The notes: generated from the letters alone by a model not told the origin. Positions 35,347-44,721 are shown, counted from the first letter of the stretch. The stretch: DNA of 59,649 nt from Candidatus Eiseniibacteriota bacterium (GCA_016215625.1 JACRIW010000112.1:1-59649), one strand, 5' to 3'. Numbers and translations: made by a program.

Positions 35347-36747
35347 TCAGTCGTCCTCGCCGTCGTCCGCGCCGGGCAGTTCGGGCCGCCGGAATCGCGC
35401 CGCGTCGATGCCGTGCTTGCGCATGAGGTCGTGCAGCGTCGGCCGGCTGACGTCCACGTCCTTCGCCGCGCGCGTGATGTTGCCCGCGTTGCGCGTCAGC
35501 GCCTCGACGAGCAGGCGCCGCTCGACCTCGTCGCGCGCCGCCTGCAGCGTGGGCAGCCCCTCCTGAGTGCCGCCCGCGGGCTCGAGCTCGAGGTCCTCGG
35601 GGCGCAGGTACGAGTCCTGCGACAGGATCGCGGCGCGCTGCACGCGGTTCTCGAGCTCGCGCACGTTGCCCGGCCACGGATGCGCCGCCATCGCGCGCAG
35701 CGCCGCCTGCGTGAACCCCTTGAGCTTGCGCTTGTGCTGGCGGCCGTAGAACTCGAGGAAGTACTCCGCGAGCAGGCGCAGGTCGTCGCCGCGTTCGCGC
35801 AGCGGCGGCACGAGGATGCTCACGACGCTCAGGCGGTAGAAGAGGTCCTCGCGGAAGTTGCCGCTCGCGCGCATCTCGCGCAGGTCGCGGTTGGTCGCGG
35901 CCACGACGCGCGCGTCCACGGTCATGGGATCGCGGCCGCCGACGCGCTCGACCACGTGGTCCTGCAGGAAGCGCAGCAGCTTCACCTGGAGGTGCGTCGG
36001 CAGGTCACCGATTTCGTCGAGGAACAGCGTGCCCTTGTCGGCCAGCTCGAACTTGCCCTCGCGCGTGCGGTAGGCGTCCGTGAACGCGCCGCGCTCGTGC
36101 CCGAACAGCTCGCTCTCGAGCAGCGCCTCGGGGATGGCGCCGCAGTTGATCGGCACGAACGGCTCCTCGCGGCGCTGGCTGGCCTGGTGCATCGCGTGCG
36201 CGACGAGTTCCTTGCCCGTTCCGTTCTCACCGACGATCAGCACGGTGGCGTCCGTGGGCGCGACACGCTGGATGAGCCCGAACACCCGGCGCATGGCTTC
36301 GGATTCGCCCACCAGCCGGTGGTAGCGCTTGCGCGAGGCGGGCGCGTCGGGCGACTGCGCGAGTTCGATGTCGCGGATGTGCACCGCGCGCCGCAGGATG
36401 ACACGCAGCTCCTCGAGCTGGATCGGCTTCGCGTACCAGTCCACGGCGCCGCGACGGATCGCGGCGAGCGCGTTCTCGCGGCTGTCGTTGCCCGTGACCA
36501 TCACGACCTTCGTGGCCGGATACTCCTCGATGATCTCGTCGAGCAGGTCGAGCCCTTCCGGCTGGCCACCCGCGGGTCCGAGCGTGACGTCGAGCGTGAC
36601 GATGCCCGGCTTCACCTCGCGCATGACCTGGCGTGTCTCGGCCGCCGAGCCCGCGGTGTGCACCTCGTACTCGTCCGCGAGGCCCCAGCGCAGCTGGTTC
36701 CGGATGGAATCTTCGTCGTCGACGATCAGGATCTTTTCGAGGCTCAT
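35347..36747 (-). CDS. prsR: PrsR-type sigma54-dependent response regulator
   Basis: A 466-residue NtrC-like regulator. The receiver domain has phosphoacceptor D53 (TLDVTLGP), acidic DDED near residue 10 and K107. The AAA+ domain has Walker A GENGTGKE (173-180). The sigma54-contact loop reads GAFTDA (220-225) instead of GAFTGA. Walker B is [10 protein letters not shown], and an arginine-rich [10 protein letters not shown] follows. A Fis-type helix-turn-helix ([20 protein letters not shown]) ends the protein. The ATG overlaps the stop of the kinase gene as ATGA. In exosortase organisms this pair controls PEP-CTERM and exopolysaccharide genes; the assignment as PrsR rests on that gene context and domain order. 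Confidence 0.88.
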   Translation of the reverse strand: MSLEKILIVDDEDSIRNQLRWGLADEYEVHTAGSAAETRQVMREVKPGIVTLDVTLGPAGGQPEGLDLLDEIIEEYPATKVVMVTGNDSRENALAAIRRGAVDWYAKPIQLEELRVILRRAVHIRDIELAQSPDAPASRKRYHRLVGESEAMRRVFGLIQRVAPTDATVLIVGENGTGKELVAHAMHQASQRREEPFVPINCGAIPEALLESELFGHERGAFTDAYRTREGKFELADKGTLFLDEIGDLPTHLQVKLLRFLQDHVVERVGGRDPMTVDARVVAATNRDLREMRASGNFREDLFYRLSVVSILVPPLRERGDDLRLLAEYFLEFYGRQHKRKLKGFTQAALRAMAAHPWPGNVRELENRVQRAAILSQDSYLRPEDLELEPAGGTQEGLPTLQAARDEVERRLLVEALTRNAGNITRAAKDVDVSRPTLHDLMRKHGIDAARFRRPELPGADDGEDD

Positions 36748-38930
36748 GACTCGGGGGTTCCGCTGGCTGCCGGTTCGCGCGCGCCGCTCTCGAGGCCGGC
36801 GGGCACACGCAGGGTGAAGGTCGTGCCCGCACCGGGACGGCTGCGCACGAGGATGCGGCCGCCGTGAGCTTCCACGATGGTCCGGCATTGCGCCAGTCCG
36901 ATGCCCAGCCCGTTGGGCTTCGTGGTCGAGAACGGCCGGAAGAGCCGCGAGCGCACGAACTCCTCGGTCATGCCGCGGCCCTCGTCCCGCACGCTCAGTT
37001 CGAGCGTCGCCGGCCCGGCGCCGGCGCCGGTGACGGCGGCGGTGAGCGCGATCTCGCCGGGACCCGCCATGGCTTCGCGCGCGTTCGTGAGCAGGTTCAC
37101 GAGCACGCGCACCATCTGCTCGCGGTCCACCACCACCTCGCCGGTCCCGTGCAGCTCCACCGAGACGTGCACGCCGGGCGTGGCGCCGAGCGCGAGGCCG
37201 GACTGCGACAGCGCCTCGTCCACGAGTTCGCCGAGCGCGCACGGCGCGAGCTGCAGGTGCAGCGAGCGCGACACGCTCGAGACCTGGCTCATGAGTTCGC
37301 GCAGCGACTTCACGGTGCGCTCGACGACCGACATGGCGTCGCGCTGGAACTCGGGATTGCCGAGGTGGCGCTTCGCGTTCTCGACCACGAGCGAGAGCCC
37401 CGACACCTGGTTCTTGATGTCGTGCAGCACGAAACTCGAGAGCCGGTGGAGCGACTCGAGCTGGCGCGCCTCGACCATGAGTTCGGCCTGCCGCGAGAAC
37501 CACAGCGCCGCGCCGAGCTGGCGCGACATGGCCGCGAGGAACTCGACGTCCTCGAGCGTCCACTCGTCCCCGCCGCGCTTCTCGGACACCCAGAGCACGC
37601 CGAACAGCGTGCCGTCCACGACGAGCGGGGCGCACACCGCCGCATGCAGCGCCTCGATCGTCCCGCGGTTCTCGACGAGCATCGGGATGAGGTCGAGGTC
37701 GCCCTCGAGCTCGCGGAAGACGACCGGCCACTGCGTGCGCTCGAGCCGCTCGACGAGCGGGTTGCCGGGCGAGAGCCGATCGTCCACGCCCTCTCCGCCG
37801 TGCAGCCGGCGCAGGGCGTCGCCCGCCGCGTCGCGCACGTGCACGGCGATGCGCGACGCCTCGAACACGCTGCCGACGAGCGCCTCGATCTGCGCCGCGA
37901 CCTGTTCGGGACGTGCGCTCGGCGAAAGCGCCGAGCTGACGCGCTCCCACTCGCGCCGATAGTCGTAGCGGTTCGCGTAGAAGTTGCGGTCCACGAAGCG
38001 CCGGATGCGCCGGCTGGTCGCCGGACTCACCATGAGCACGAGCCCGCCACCGCCCACGAAGAGCAGGAACGCGACCGTGACGCCGAGCTTCCACTGCGGC
38101 GAGAGCACGGGCAGCACGCGGCTCAGCACGAGCATGCTGAGCATGAACGCGCCGGCGAGGGTGAGCGAGACGGACGAGTAGTAGATCACCGGCCGCGCGA
38201 CCGGAATGCTCATGTCCGAGAGCCGGCGTTTCGCGAGCGCCATGGCCGCGGCCGAGCCCGCGACGAACATCATCGGCGCGGTGGCGACGAGCCAGCTCAC
38301 GCGCATCCCGCCGTAGAGCAGTCCGGCCGAGACCACGAGCAGCTCGGAAAGGATGGCGGTGAGGATCGCGAGGAAGAGCGGGCGCAGCCGCTTCTGTCCG
38401 TCCGCGGGCGACGTGCGCAGCATGCTCTCGAGGTTCATGAGCACCGCGACCATCGCGACGACGAGATAGATGAGGTAGAGCTTGCCGATCGGCCCGAACA
38501 CGACCACGGACTCGGGCCCGTGCCCCTGCACCGACTCGACGACGAACGGCGTGCCCGCGGCCGCCGTGAGCACGACGCAGCCGAGCAGCGACAGCGACAG
38601 GTAGGCGCCGGCGTTGCGGAGGTGATGGCGCGGCTCGGCGCGGCCGAGCACGACGCTGAGCGTCAGCCACAGCCACGAGACGAGCGCGGAGTTGCGCGCG
38701 AGGTAGGTCGCCCACGTGCGCCCGGACAGCGCGTCACCGGCGTTCACCATGCCGAGCGTGCCGGCCTGGAACGCGGCGAGCGACAGGAAGGCCGACGCGA
38801 ACAACAGCGTCGTCAGCCAGTGCCCGCGGCGCAGCAGCACGAGCAGGCCGATCGCCGAGAGCAGCAGCGCACTCGCGGTGACGATCGCCGCCTGGATCGG
38901 TGACGCGTGCCAGCTCCACTCCAAGGGCAT
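36744..38930 (-). CDS. prsK: PrsK-type membrane sensor histidine kinase
   Basis: A 728-residue sensor kinase. The N-terminal half has about 9-10 membrane segments (residues 10-300), followed by a GAF-like region (about 320-490) with VDGTLFGVLWVSEKRGG. The dimerisation/phosphoacceptor helix is FVLHDIKNQVSGLS with H503. The ATPase domain has LVNLLTNAREAM (N box), VRDEGRGMTEEF, FSTTKPNGLGIGLAQC and a G-rich end. This matches the layout of XrtA-associated PrsK. ATG 38930 has GGGAGG very close upstream; a GTG at 38945 overlapping the previous stop (GTGA) is an alternative start. Partner of the response regulator downstream. Confidence 0.88.
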   Translation of the reverse strand: MPLEWSWHASPIQAAIVTASALLLSAIGLLVLLRRGHWLTTLLFASAFLSLAAFQAGTLGMVNAGDALSGRTWATYLARNSALVSWLWLTLSVVLGRAEPRHHLRNAGAYLSLSLLGCVVLTAAAGTPFVVESVQGHGPESVVVFGPIGKLYLIYLVVAMVAVLMNLESMLRTSPADGQKRLRPLFLAILTAILSELLVVSAGLLYGGMRVSWLVATAPMMFVAGSAAAMALAKRRLSDMSIPVARPVIYYSSVSLTLAGAFMLSMLVLSRVLPVLSPQWKLGVTVAFLLFVGGGGLVLMVSPATSRRIRRFVDRNFYANRYDYRREWERVSSALSPSARPEQVAAQIEALVGSVFEASRIAVHVRDAAGDALRRLHGGEGVDDRLSPGNPLVERLERTQWPVVFRELEGDLDLIPMLVENRGTIEALHAAVCAPLVVDGTLFGVLWVSEKRGGDEWTLEDVEFLAAMSRQLGAALWFSRQAELMVEARQLESLHRLSSFVLHDIKNQVSGLSLVVENAKRHLGNPEFQRDAMSVVERTVKSLRELMSQVSSVSRSLHLQLAPCALGELVDEALSQSGLALGATPGVHVSVELHGTGEVVVDREQMVRVLVNLLTNAREAMAGPGEIALTAAVTGAGAGPATLELSVRDEGRGMTEEFVRSRLFRPFSTTKPNGLGIGLAQCRTIVEAHGGRILVRSRPGAGTTFTLRVPAGLESGAREPAASGTPES

Positions 38931-38941
38931 GCCTCCCACGT

Positions 38942-40456
38942 TCACTGCTCCGTCAGGCGGAGGAGTTCCTCCGCCGCCGAACGCCGCACCACGGGATCGA
39001 GCGCCCGCCGTGAGAGTGCTTCGAGGACTTCCCGGCTGCGCGCGGCACCGCCGGGAAGATGCGCCCCCAACCGCGCGCCGCGCAATGCGGCGTCCTCCGT
39101 GGCGGAGTCCCCGGGGAACTGGCGCCAGAGCGCGACGAACGAAGACTCGGCGCCGGCGAGCTGGCCCGTGACGAGCAGCAGTTCCGCGCGCACGAGCCCG
39201 GCCTGGCGCCGGACCTGCGGGTCGAAGTTCGTGGCGACGAGGTAGCCGAGCTTCTCGATCTCCTGCTGGCCCTGCACGCGCGCGAGTTCGGCCTCGCCCT
39301 GCTCGAAGGGGTGCTGCACGAGCCGCTGCACCGCGCGGAACGCGAGCGGGTGCGTGGGCTGCGAGGCGGACAGCGCGAGGTATTCGGCGCGCGCGTTGAT
39401 CCAGTCGCCGCGCCGTTCGAGCAGCCGCGCGCGCTCGAAGTGCGCCGGGGCGCCGAGCGCGCCGGGGTCGACCCAGCGGCGCAGCACCGCGTCGTACGCG
39501 GCGATCGCCGAGTCCGCCCGGCCGAGGCGCTCCCACGCCTGCGCCGCGACGAAGAGCGCGTTGCCGACGACACGCCGGCTCGAGCCGATCTGCGCCGCCC
39601 AGCGCGCGTAGTGGTCCTCCGAGTCGGGCGCGCCCGCGTCGAGCGCGCCCTGTGCCATGACGAGCACACGCGCGGCACGCTCGCCCTGCGGCGCTCGCTC
39701 GAGCGCCCTGCGCCCGCCCGCGAGCGCCTCGGCCGCGAGGCCGCGGTGCACGTGGAGCAGCGCCAGCGCGTCGCACAAGACGAGCGAGTCGCGGCCGTGC
39801 ACGCGCGCGGCCGATTCGACGTAGCGTGCCGCGGTCGCGGCGAACAGCGCTTCGGCGCGCTCGGGCATTCCGCGTCGCTCGAGTTCGTGCGCGGCCTGCA
39901 GTGCGGACTCGACGACCTCGGGCGCGGGCCCGCCGAGATCGTCGTCCGTCATCGGGTCCATGGCGGCGACCGCCTCGCGCTCGGCGAGCGCCTCGTCGAA
40001 GCGGCCGAGCCGTTGCAGGGCGGCCGCACGCGAGAGGTGCGCGGGAATCGTGATCGCGCTGAGCGCCGCGTACTCCTCGAGCACGACCGCGAGCCGCGCG
40101 GCGCAGGTCGAGTCGTCCCCGCCGCGCGCGGGCAGTTCGGCCCACAGCAGGGCCGCGCCGCCCGAGGCGAGCGCGACGTGCCGCGCGGCGCCGCCCGCCG
40201 CGGGCGGGCTCGCCCAGCGCGCCGCGGGGTACGCGAGCCGCACTCTTTCGGCCTCGCGCGCGACCTGCTCGACGCGCGCGGGCTCGGCCTTCGCACCGGG
40301 CAGCTTCGCCGCCTCGGCACGCGCGTGCCAGAGCGCGCGCTCCGCCTGCCAGCGCTCCCACAGCAGCGGATCGCCGCAGCCGCTCGCGCCGAACGCGAGC
40401 GCGGCCAACGCCACCGCGGCGAGCGCGGCGCGGAGCGGGCGGGGGCCGCCGCTCAC
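38942..40456 (-). CDS. TPR-like lipoprotein (PrsT-like position)
   Basis: A 504-residue predicted lipoprotein, started at GTG 40456 (overlap GTGA with the membrane-protein stop; GGGGGAGG upstream). The lipobox is ASGC with Cys27 followed by GDP. The rest is almost wholly alpha-helical with repeated Ala/Leu/Arg-rich TPR-like pairs (for example LQRLGRFDEALAEREAVAAMDP and AQAWERLGRADSAIAAYDAVL). XrtA/PEP-CTERM loci often carry a TPR lipoprotein named PrsT beside prsK/prsR. This protein is shorter than typical PrsT, so equivalence is by position and fold only. Aspartate at +3, not +2, leaves outer-membrane sorting possible. Confidence 0.78.
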   Translation of the reverse strand: MSGGPRPLRAALAAVALAALAFGASGCGDPLLWERWQAERALWHARAEAAKLPGAKAEPARVEQVAREAERVRLAYPAARWASPPAAGGAARHVALASGGAALLWAELPARGGDDSTCAARLAVVLEEYAALSAITIPAHLSRAAALQRLGRFDEALAEREAVAAMDPMTDDDLGGPAPEVVESALQAAHELERRGMPERAEALFAATAARYVESAARVHGRDSLVLCDALALLHVHRGLAAEALAGGRRALERAPQGERAARVLVMAQGALDAGAPDSEDHYARWAAQIGSSRRVVGNALFVAAQAWERLGRADSAIAAYDAVLRRWVDPGALGAPAHFERARLLERRGDWINARAEYLALSASQPTHPLAFRAVQRLVQHPFEQGEAELARVQGQQEIEKLGYLVATNFDPQVRRQAGLVRAELLLVTGQLAGAESSFVALWRQFPGDSATEDAALRGARLGAHLPGGAARSREVLEALSRRALDPVVRRSAAEELLRLTEQ

Positions 40457-41295
40457 CGGTCGTCCTCCCCCGGCACGAGCGCGCTCAGGTAGAGCAGCGT
40501 GCCGGCGCCGGCGGCGAGCCCGAGCACGCCGACACGCACCGCCGCGTTCGCGACCGCCACGAGCAGCACGCCCTCGGGCAGCACGGCGACGAGCGCCGCC
40601 GGGCGCGACAGCAGCACCTGCAGCGGCAGCGCGAGCAGCGAGAGGGCCGCGCTCGCGACCAGCGCGGGCAGCAGGCCGTGCGCCCACGTGCGCGGGAGCG
40701 CGAACAGCGCACGGCGCGATCCGCGCGGATCGAGCATGACCATCGGCACGGCGTAGAAGCACGCCGCCTTCACGAAGAACACGAGCGCCGCGAGCGCCTG
40801 CGGGGCGAGCGAGCGCGACAGCCCGGACAGCCGCACCTGCTCGAGCGCGCCGAGTCCCACATGCCCGAGCACGGTGACGAGCGTGACGGGAGCCGACGCC
40901 GCGAGCAGCGCGAACCGGTGCCGCCACATGAGCGCGCGCGCCTCGCGCGCGTGCAACGGCGCACCGCGGAAGCGTTCGGACCACAGCAGCGCCGCGACCC
41001 CGGCCGCGAACGGCGCGACCGCCGCGTCGAGTACGAGCTGCGCCCACTTCCACAGGCCCGGCAGGCGCGCGTACAGCTCGGGATAGCGCAGCGCGTCGTC
41101 GCCCGAGGCCCAGCGCACGAGCGGCGCCATGAACCACGACAGCGCCGGATGCGGCGCGAAGCCGATCGCGAACAGCACGAGCACGCACGCGAGCAGGTAG
41201 CGCGCCCACGGCCGCCAGAGTTCCGCGCGGCCCGCCTCGCGCAGCGTGCGCCACGGGCACTGTGCGCCCAGCGCGAGCTGCTCGAAGACGTTCAT
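40453..41295 (-). CDS. Polytopic membrane protein, Yip1-like
   Basis: A 280-residue inner-membrane protein with about five to six hydrophobic helices (LLACVLVLFAIGFAP, LVLDAAVAPFAAGVAALLW, FALLAASAPVTLVTVLGHVG, ALAALVFFVKAACFYAVPMV and two near the C-terminus). The N-terminus is cytoplasmic and amphipathic. The pattern recalls Yip1-domain proteins but no diagnostic motif was seen. It is coupled to epsI upstream (ATGA) and to the TPR lipoprotein downstream (GTGA). Its conserved place between epsI and the TPR lipoprotein suggests a role in the exosortase or polysaccharide assembly complex (inference). Confidence 0.7.
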   Translation of the reverse strand: MNVFEQLALGAQCPWRTLREAGRAELWRPWARYLLACVLVLFAIGFAPHPALSWFMAPLVRWASGDDALRYPELYARLPGLWKWAQLVLDAAVAPFAAGVAALLWSERFRGAPLHAREARALMWRHRFALLAASAPVTLVTVLGHVGLGALEQVRLSGLSRSLAPQALAALVFFVKAACFYAVPMVMLDPRGSRRALFALPRTWAHGLLPALVASAALSLLALPLQVLLSRPAALVAVLPEGVLLVAVANAAVRVGVLGLAAGAGTLLYLSALVPGEDDR

Positions 41296-42014
41296 CGTGC
41301 GGCGGGGCTGCCCGCGGCGGCTGAGGCCGAATCGGCGGACGCGCTCGAGTCGGCGGCCGGCGCGGCTCCGCCGGTCGCCGCCGGCGCCGCCACCGCGCGC
41401 GCGAACACACCCGGCATCTCGCGCGCCACACGCGTGGCGAAGTCCTCGACCCGCGCGCGCGCCGCGTCGAGGTCGCCGTCCGGCGCCACGGATTCCACGC
41501 GCACGAACGCGCCCCAGGAGCGGTTGTCGAGCGCACCCGTGAACGCCATGCGGCGGCGAAACGCGCCGACGTCGCTCGTGGAAAGGCCGTTCGTCGTCCA
41601 CCAGTACCAGACGACGCGCTTGAGCTTCTGGCGCTCGGTCTGGAACGTGTTCACCTCGAGTCCCTCCGGCGAGCCGTCGGCGATGCGCGCGTGCCCTTCG
41701 CGTTCGATCACGAAGCCCTGCGACTCGTAGCAGAGCAGCGGGTCGTGCGCGCCGTAGCGCCGGTTCTGGTGATACACGATGCACAGCCACACGGGCTGGC
41801 TGCCGTTCTCGTAACGCCGGATGAGGATGTCGTCCGCCTGCAGTTCCTCGACGACGGCGTCCTCGAACGAAAGCTCCGTGCCGCTCCACGGCCCGAACGC
41901 GGCCGGCACCTGCTTGAGCACGCCGCGGCCGAGCGCGAGGTTCTCGGGCGGGTTGAGCACCACGGCCGCGGCCGTGAGCGCCATGAGCACGAACGCCGTG
42001 ACGAAGCGCATCAT
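41292..42014 (-). CDS. epsI: EpsI-family exosortase-associated protein
   Basis: A 240-residue protein with one N-terminal membrane helix (MMRFVTAFVLMALTAAAVVL) and an EpsI domain. Characteristic segments are the FGPWSG turn near residue 40, LIRRYENGSQPVWLCIVYHQNRR, the HDPLLCYESQGF signature and YWWTTNG. EpsI accompanies or is fused to exosortases in polysaccharide-linked loci. The first of two consecutive ATGs (42014) is used, with GGAGG 6 bases upstream; it overlaps the exosortase stop. The C-terminal 40 residues are Ala/Ser-rich and low complexity. Here exosortase and EpsI are separate genes. Confidence 0.88.
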   Translation of the reverse strand: MMRFVTAFVLMALTAAAVVLNPPENLALGRGVLKQVPAAFGPWSGTELSFEDAVVEELQADDILIRRYENGSQPVWLCIVYHQNRRYGAHDPLLCYESQGFVIEREGHARIADGSPEGLEVNTFQTERQKLKRVVWYWWTTNGLSTSDVGAFRRRMAFTGALDNRSWGAFVRVESVAPDGDLDAARARVEDFATRVAREMPGVFARAVAAPAATGGAAPAADSSASADSASAAAGSPAAR

Positions 42015-42877
42015 CGCTTCGCCTCCTTCGGCGTGAGCGCCGCGCGCATCGCGAGCAGCAGCGCGAGCGACACCGCGTACATCACGTAGCCCGAGGCGTC
42101 GTGGAACTTGCCGGTCGCCGCCACGACGCTCGTGCGGTCGGCGACGATGACGAGCACGGTGAGCCGCGCGATGTTGCCGGCGAGCGCGATCGGCACCGCG
42201 GCGAGCATCACGGCCCAGCGGCGCCACATGCCGCCGCTCTGGAAGTAGGCGAACAGCGTGCCGGTGGCGACGAGCGCGAGCAGGCTGCGCAGGCCGCTGC
42301 ACGGGTTCTCGACTCGCAGTTCGCCCGTCGGCAGGAACAGCGACATACCCGAGCGCGTGACGTGCGCGCCCGCGAGCTTCGCCCCCGCGACCGACGCCTG
42401 CACCGCGAGCTCCTTGAGACCGTAGCTGAGCGTGTTCATGACGACGGGCGGGAACGTGAGCATGAACGCGAGGTAACCGAGCGGGAACGCGAGCATGTGC
42501 GTCACCGCCCGGCCGAAGAACGTGAGCGAGAGCCCGAACAGCAGCGGCAGGATCGACCAGCCCTGCAGCGCGAACAGGTCCGCGCGCGTGCCGAACACCT
42601 GCATGAGGCAGCCGAGCGCCACGAGCGCGAGCCCGGGCGCGAACGGCTTCACCTCGAGCCGTCGCAGCTTGGGCCAGCGCAGCCACACGAGCGCCGCCGA
42701 CGTGAGCGGCACGAGCGGGCCGTGCGAGTAGTTGTCGTTCGTCGACCACGTCTCCCAGAGCCCGGCGCCCGTGCGGTGGTACATCACCACGGCGGCGGCG
42801 AACAGCGCGAGCGCCTGCGCCCACGCAAGCTCTCGGGGCGTGCCGGAGGCACGCGGCATCGAGAAGTCGGCGCTCAT
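42011..42877 (-). CDS. Exosortase (EpsH/Xrt family transpeptidase-like membrane protein)
   Basis: A 288-residue polytopic membrane protein with about eight helices. The catalytic triad of exosortases is intact: Cys193 in VENPCSGLRSLL, Arg238 in GNIARLTVLV and His259 in KFHDASGY. The N-terminal YSHGPLVPL motif (about 50-58) is also typical. Exosortases process C-terminal PEP-CTERM signals and are commonly placed in exopolysaccharide operons. ATG 42877 overlaps the stop of the glycosyltransferase fusion (ATGA) and has GAGG upstream. The subclass cannot be fixed by eye; the PrsK/PrsR neighbourhood suggests an XrtA-like system, yet the EpsI domain is not fused. Confidence 0.92.
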   Translation of the reverse strand: MSADFSMPRASGTPRELAWAQALALFAAAVVMYHRTGAGLWETWSTNDNYSHGPLVPLTSAALVWLRWPKLRRLEVKPFAPGLALVALGCLMQVFGTRADLFALQGWSILPLLFGLSLTFFGRAVTHMLAFPLGYLAFMLTFPPVVMNTLSYGLKELAVQASVAGAKLAGAHVTRSGMSLFLPTGELRVENPCSGLRSLLALVATGTLFAYFQSGGMWRRWAVMLAAVPIALAGNIARLTVLVIVADRTSVVAATGKFHDASGYVMYAVSLALLLAMRAALTPKEAKR

Positions 42878-44715
42878 CGCGTGCCTCGCATGGTGAAGAG
42901 CGTCATTCCGGTGCGCACGAGGATCTCCAGGTCGAAGGCGATCGACAGCCGGTCGAGGTACTCGCGATCGAGCGCCACCTTGCGCTCCATCGGTATCTCG
43001 TCGCGCCCGTTGATCTGCGCCCACCCGGTGAGGCCGGGCAGGAGCGCGTCCACGCCCTGACCCTGCCGCATCGCGATGAGGTCGTACTGGTTGTACAACG
43101 CCGGGCGCGGCCCGACCAGCGTCATGTCGCCCCGGAGAATGTTCCAGAGCTGCGGCAGCTCGTCGAGCGACGTGCGGCGGATGAACGCGCCCACCTTCGT
43201 GACGCGCACGACGCCGGGCTGGACGAGATGCGTGGCGAGATCGGGCGTGCCCACGGCCATGCTGCGGAACTTGAAGAGCACGAACTCGCAGCTGCCCCGC
43301 CCGCTGCGGCGCTGAGTGAAGAGCACCGGCCCTTCGGACTCGAGCTTGATCGCGATCGCCACCGCGAGCATGACCGGCGAGAACACGACGAGCGCGACCG
43401 CCGAGAGCAGCACGTCGAGCGCGCGCTTCGCGAAGGCGTGCAGCCCCGTGGGCCGGGGCGGGATCGCGCGTCCGTTCGTCTCGACCACCGCCTCGGCGAG
43501 CGTCTCGACGAGCTTCGCACCGAGAGCACGGCGCGAGTGCTCGCGCTCGACGAACGCCGGGCCGCCGGAGGCGAGCTGCGCGCGCAGCGCGGGCTCGGCC
43601 ACGAGCCGGCGCACGGCGGCGGCGATGGAAGCGGCGTTCTCGGGCTCGGCGACGAGCCCGCCGCCCGATTCCTCGACGACGCGCGCGGCGTCCCCGCGCA
43701 CGGCGGCGACGACCGGACAGCCGGTCGCGAGGTAGTCGAACAGCTTCACGGGGATGGTCTCGCCCGCGAACTCGCTGCCGCGGGTGGTCGCGATCGCGGC
43801 GTCGGCCTCGTGCAGCAGCGCCACGAGCTGCTCGGGCGGCACGCTCTCCTCGAACGTGCAGTTCGTCAGGCCGAGCTGTTTCACGCGGCGTTCGAGCCCC
43901 TCGCGCGCGACGCCGTCGCCCACGAAGCGGAAGCGCACGGGTTCGTCGCGGAGCAGGTCCGCGGCCTCGACGATCGCGTCCATGCCGTGCACGAGCCCGT
44001 GCGTGCCGGCGTAGAGCACGGTGAACGGGCGGCCCTCGATCGCGGCGTCGCGCGCACCGTGGCGCGCTTCGTCGCGCGGATGGAACAGTTCGGTGTCCGC
44101 GCCGTTCGGCAGGAAGACGAGCTTGCGCTCGGGAAAGCCGCGCGAGGCGAGCTGGCGCCGCATGCCCGGCGTCACCACGAGGATGCGCGCGGCGCGCGAC
44201 TGGAAGAAGCGCGACACGCCGTCGAGCACCTTCGCGACGAGACCCGGGCGCATCTCACCGAGCGCGATCGCCGCGTGCGGCCAGTCGTCGCGGCAGTCGT
44301 TCACGAACGCCGCGCCGTGCCACTTGGCGGCGAGCCACGCGGTCACGCCGTGGAAGAGCGGCGGCGTGGTCGCGACGACGACATCCGGGCGCTCGCCGCC
44401 GAACATCGCGGGAATCGCCGAGAGCGCGAAGCTCAGGTGGTTCCACAGCCGCGTGATCGGCGTCTTCTTCGGCGTCGCGTAGAGCCACACGCGGTCCACC
44501 GGCAGACCGTCGTGCGTCTCGCGACGGCGCTTGATGCCGGCGTACTCGGGCCGGATCACGCCGCTCGGATGGTTCGGCAGTCCCGTGACCACGCGCACGT
44601 CGTGCCCGGCCCGGCGCAGGGCGCGAGCGAAATGCCACGCGCGCGCGGGCGCCGCCCCGGTCTCGGGCGGGTAGTACTGCGTCACGAACAGGACCGACAA
44701 GCGTTCCTTCGCCAT
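42874..44715 (-). CDS. Fused GT4 glycosyltransferase and initiating phosphoglycosyltransferase
   Basis: A 613-residue two-domain protein. Residues of about 1-400 are a GT4 (WbuB-like) glycosyltransferase: VTQYYPPETGAAPARAW, FLPNGADTELF, VLYAGTHGLVHG and the E-x7-E-like EFAGETIPVKLFDYLA. Residues of about 420-613 are a bacterial sugar transferase (WcaJ/PglC-type): membrane re-entrant helix KRALDVLLSAVALVV, catalytic-type FKFRSM, RRTSLDELPQLWNILRGDM, VGPRP and LPGLTGWAQINGR. The second part should transfer a sugar phosphate to undecaprenyl phosphate and the first add the next sugar, so one polypeptide may carry out two successive steps. 6 bp after the methyltransferase; coupled to exosortase. 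Confidence 0.9.
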   Translation of the reverse strand: MAKERLSVLFVTQYYPPETGAAPARAWHFARALRRAGHDVRVVTGLPNHPSGVIRPEYAGIKRRRETHDGLPVDRVWLYATPKKTPITRLWNHLSFALSAIPAMFGGERPDVVVATTPPLFHGVTAWLAAKWHGAAFVNDCRDDWPHAAIALGEMRPGLVAKVLDGVSRFFQSRAARILVVTPGMRRQLASRGFPERKLVFLPNGADTELFHPRDEARHGARDAAIEGRPFTVLYAGTHGLVHGMDAIVEAADLLRDEPVRFRFVGDGVAREGLERRVKQLGLTNCTFEESVPPEQLVALLHEADAAIATTRGSEFAGETIPVKLFDYLATGCPVVAAVRGDAARVVEESGGGLVAEPENAASIAAAVRRLVAEPALRAQLASGGPAFVEREHSRRALGAKLVETLAEAVVETNGRAIPPRPTGLHAFAKRALDVLLSAVALVVFSPVMLAVAIAIKLESEGPVLFTQRRSGRGSCEFVLFKFRSMAVGTPDLATHLVQPGVVRVTKVGAFIRRTSLDELPQLWNILRGDMTLVGPRPALYNQYDLIAMRQGQGVDALLPGLTGWAQINGRDEIPMERKVALDREYLDRLSIAFDLEILVRTGMTLFTMRGTR

Positions 44716-44721
44716 GACTCC

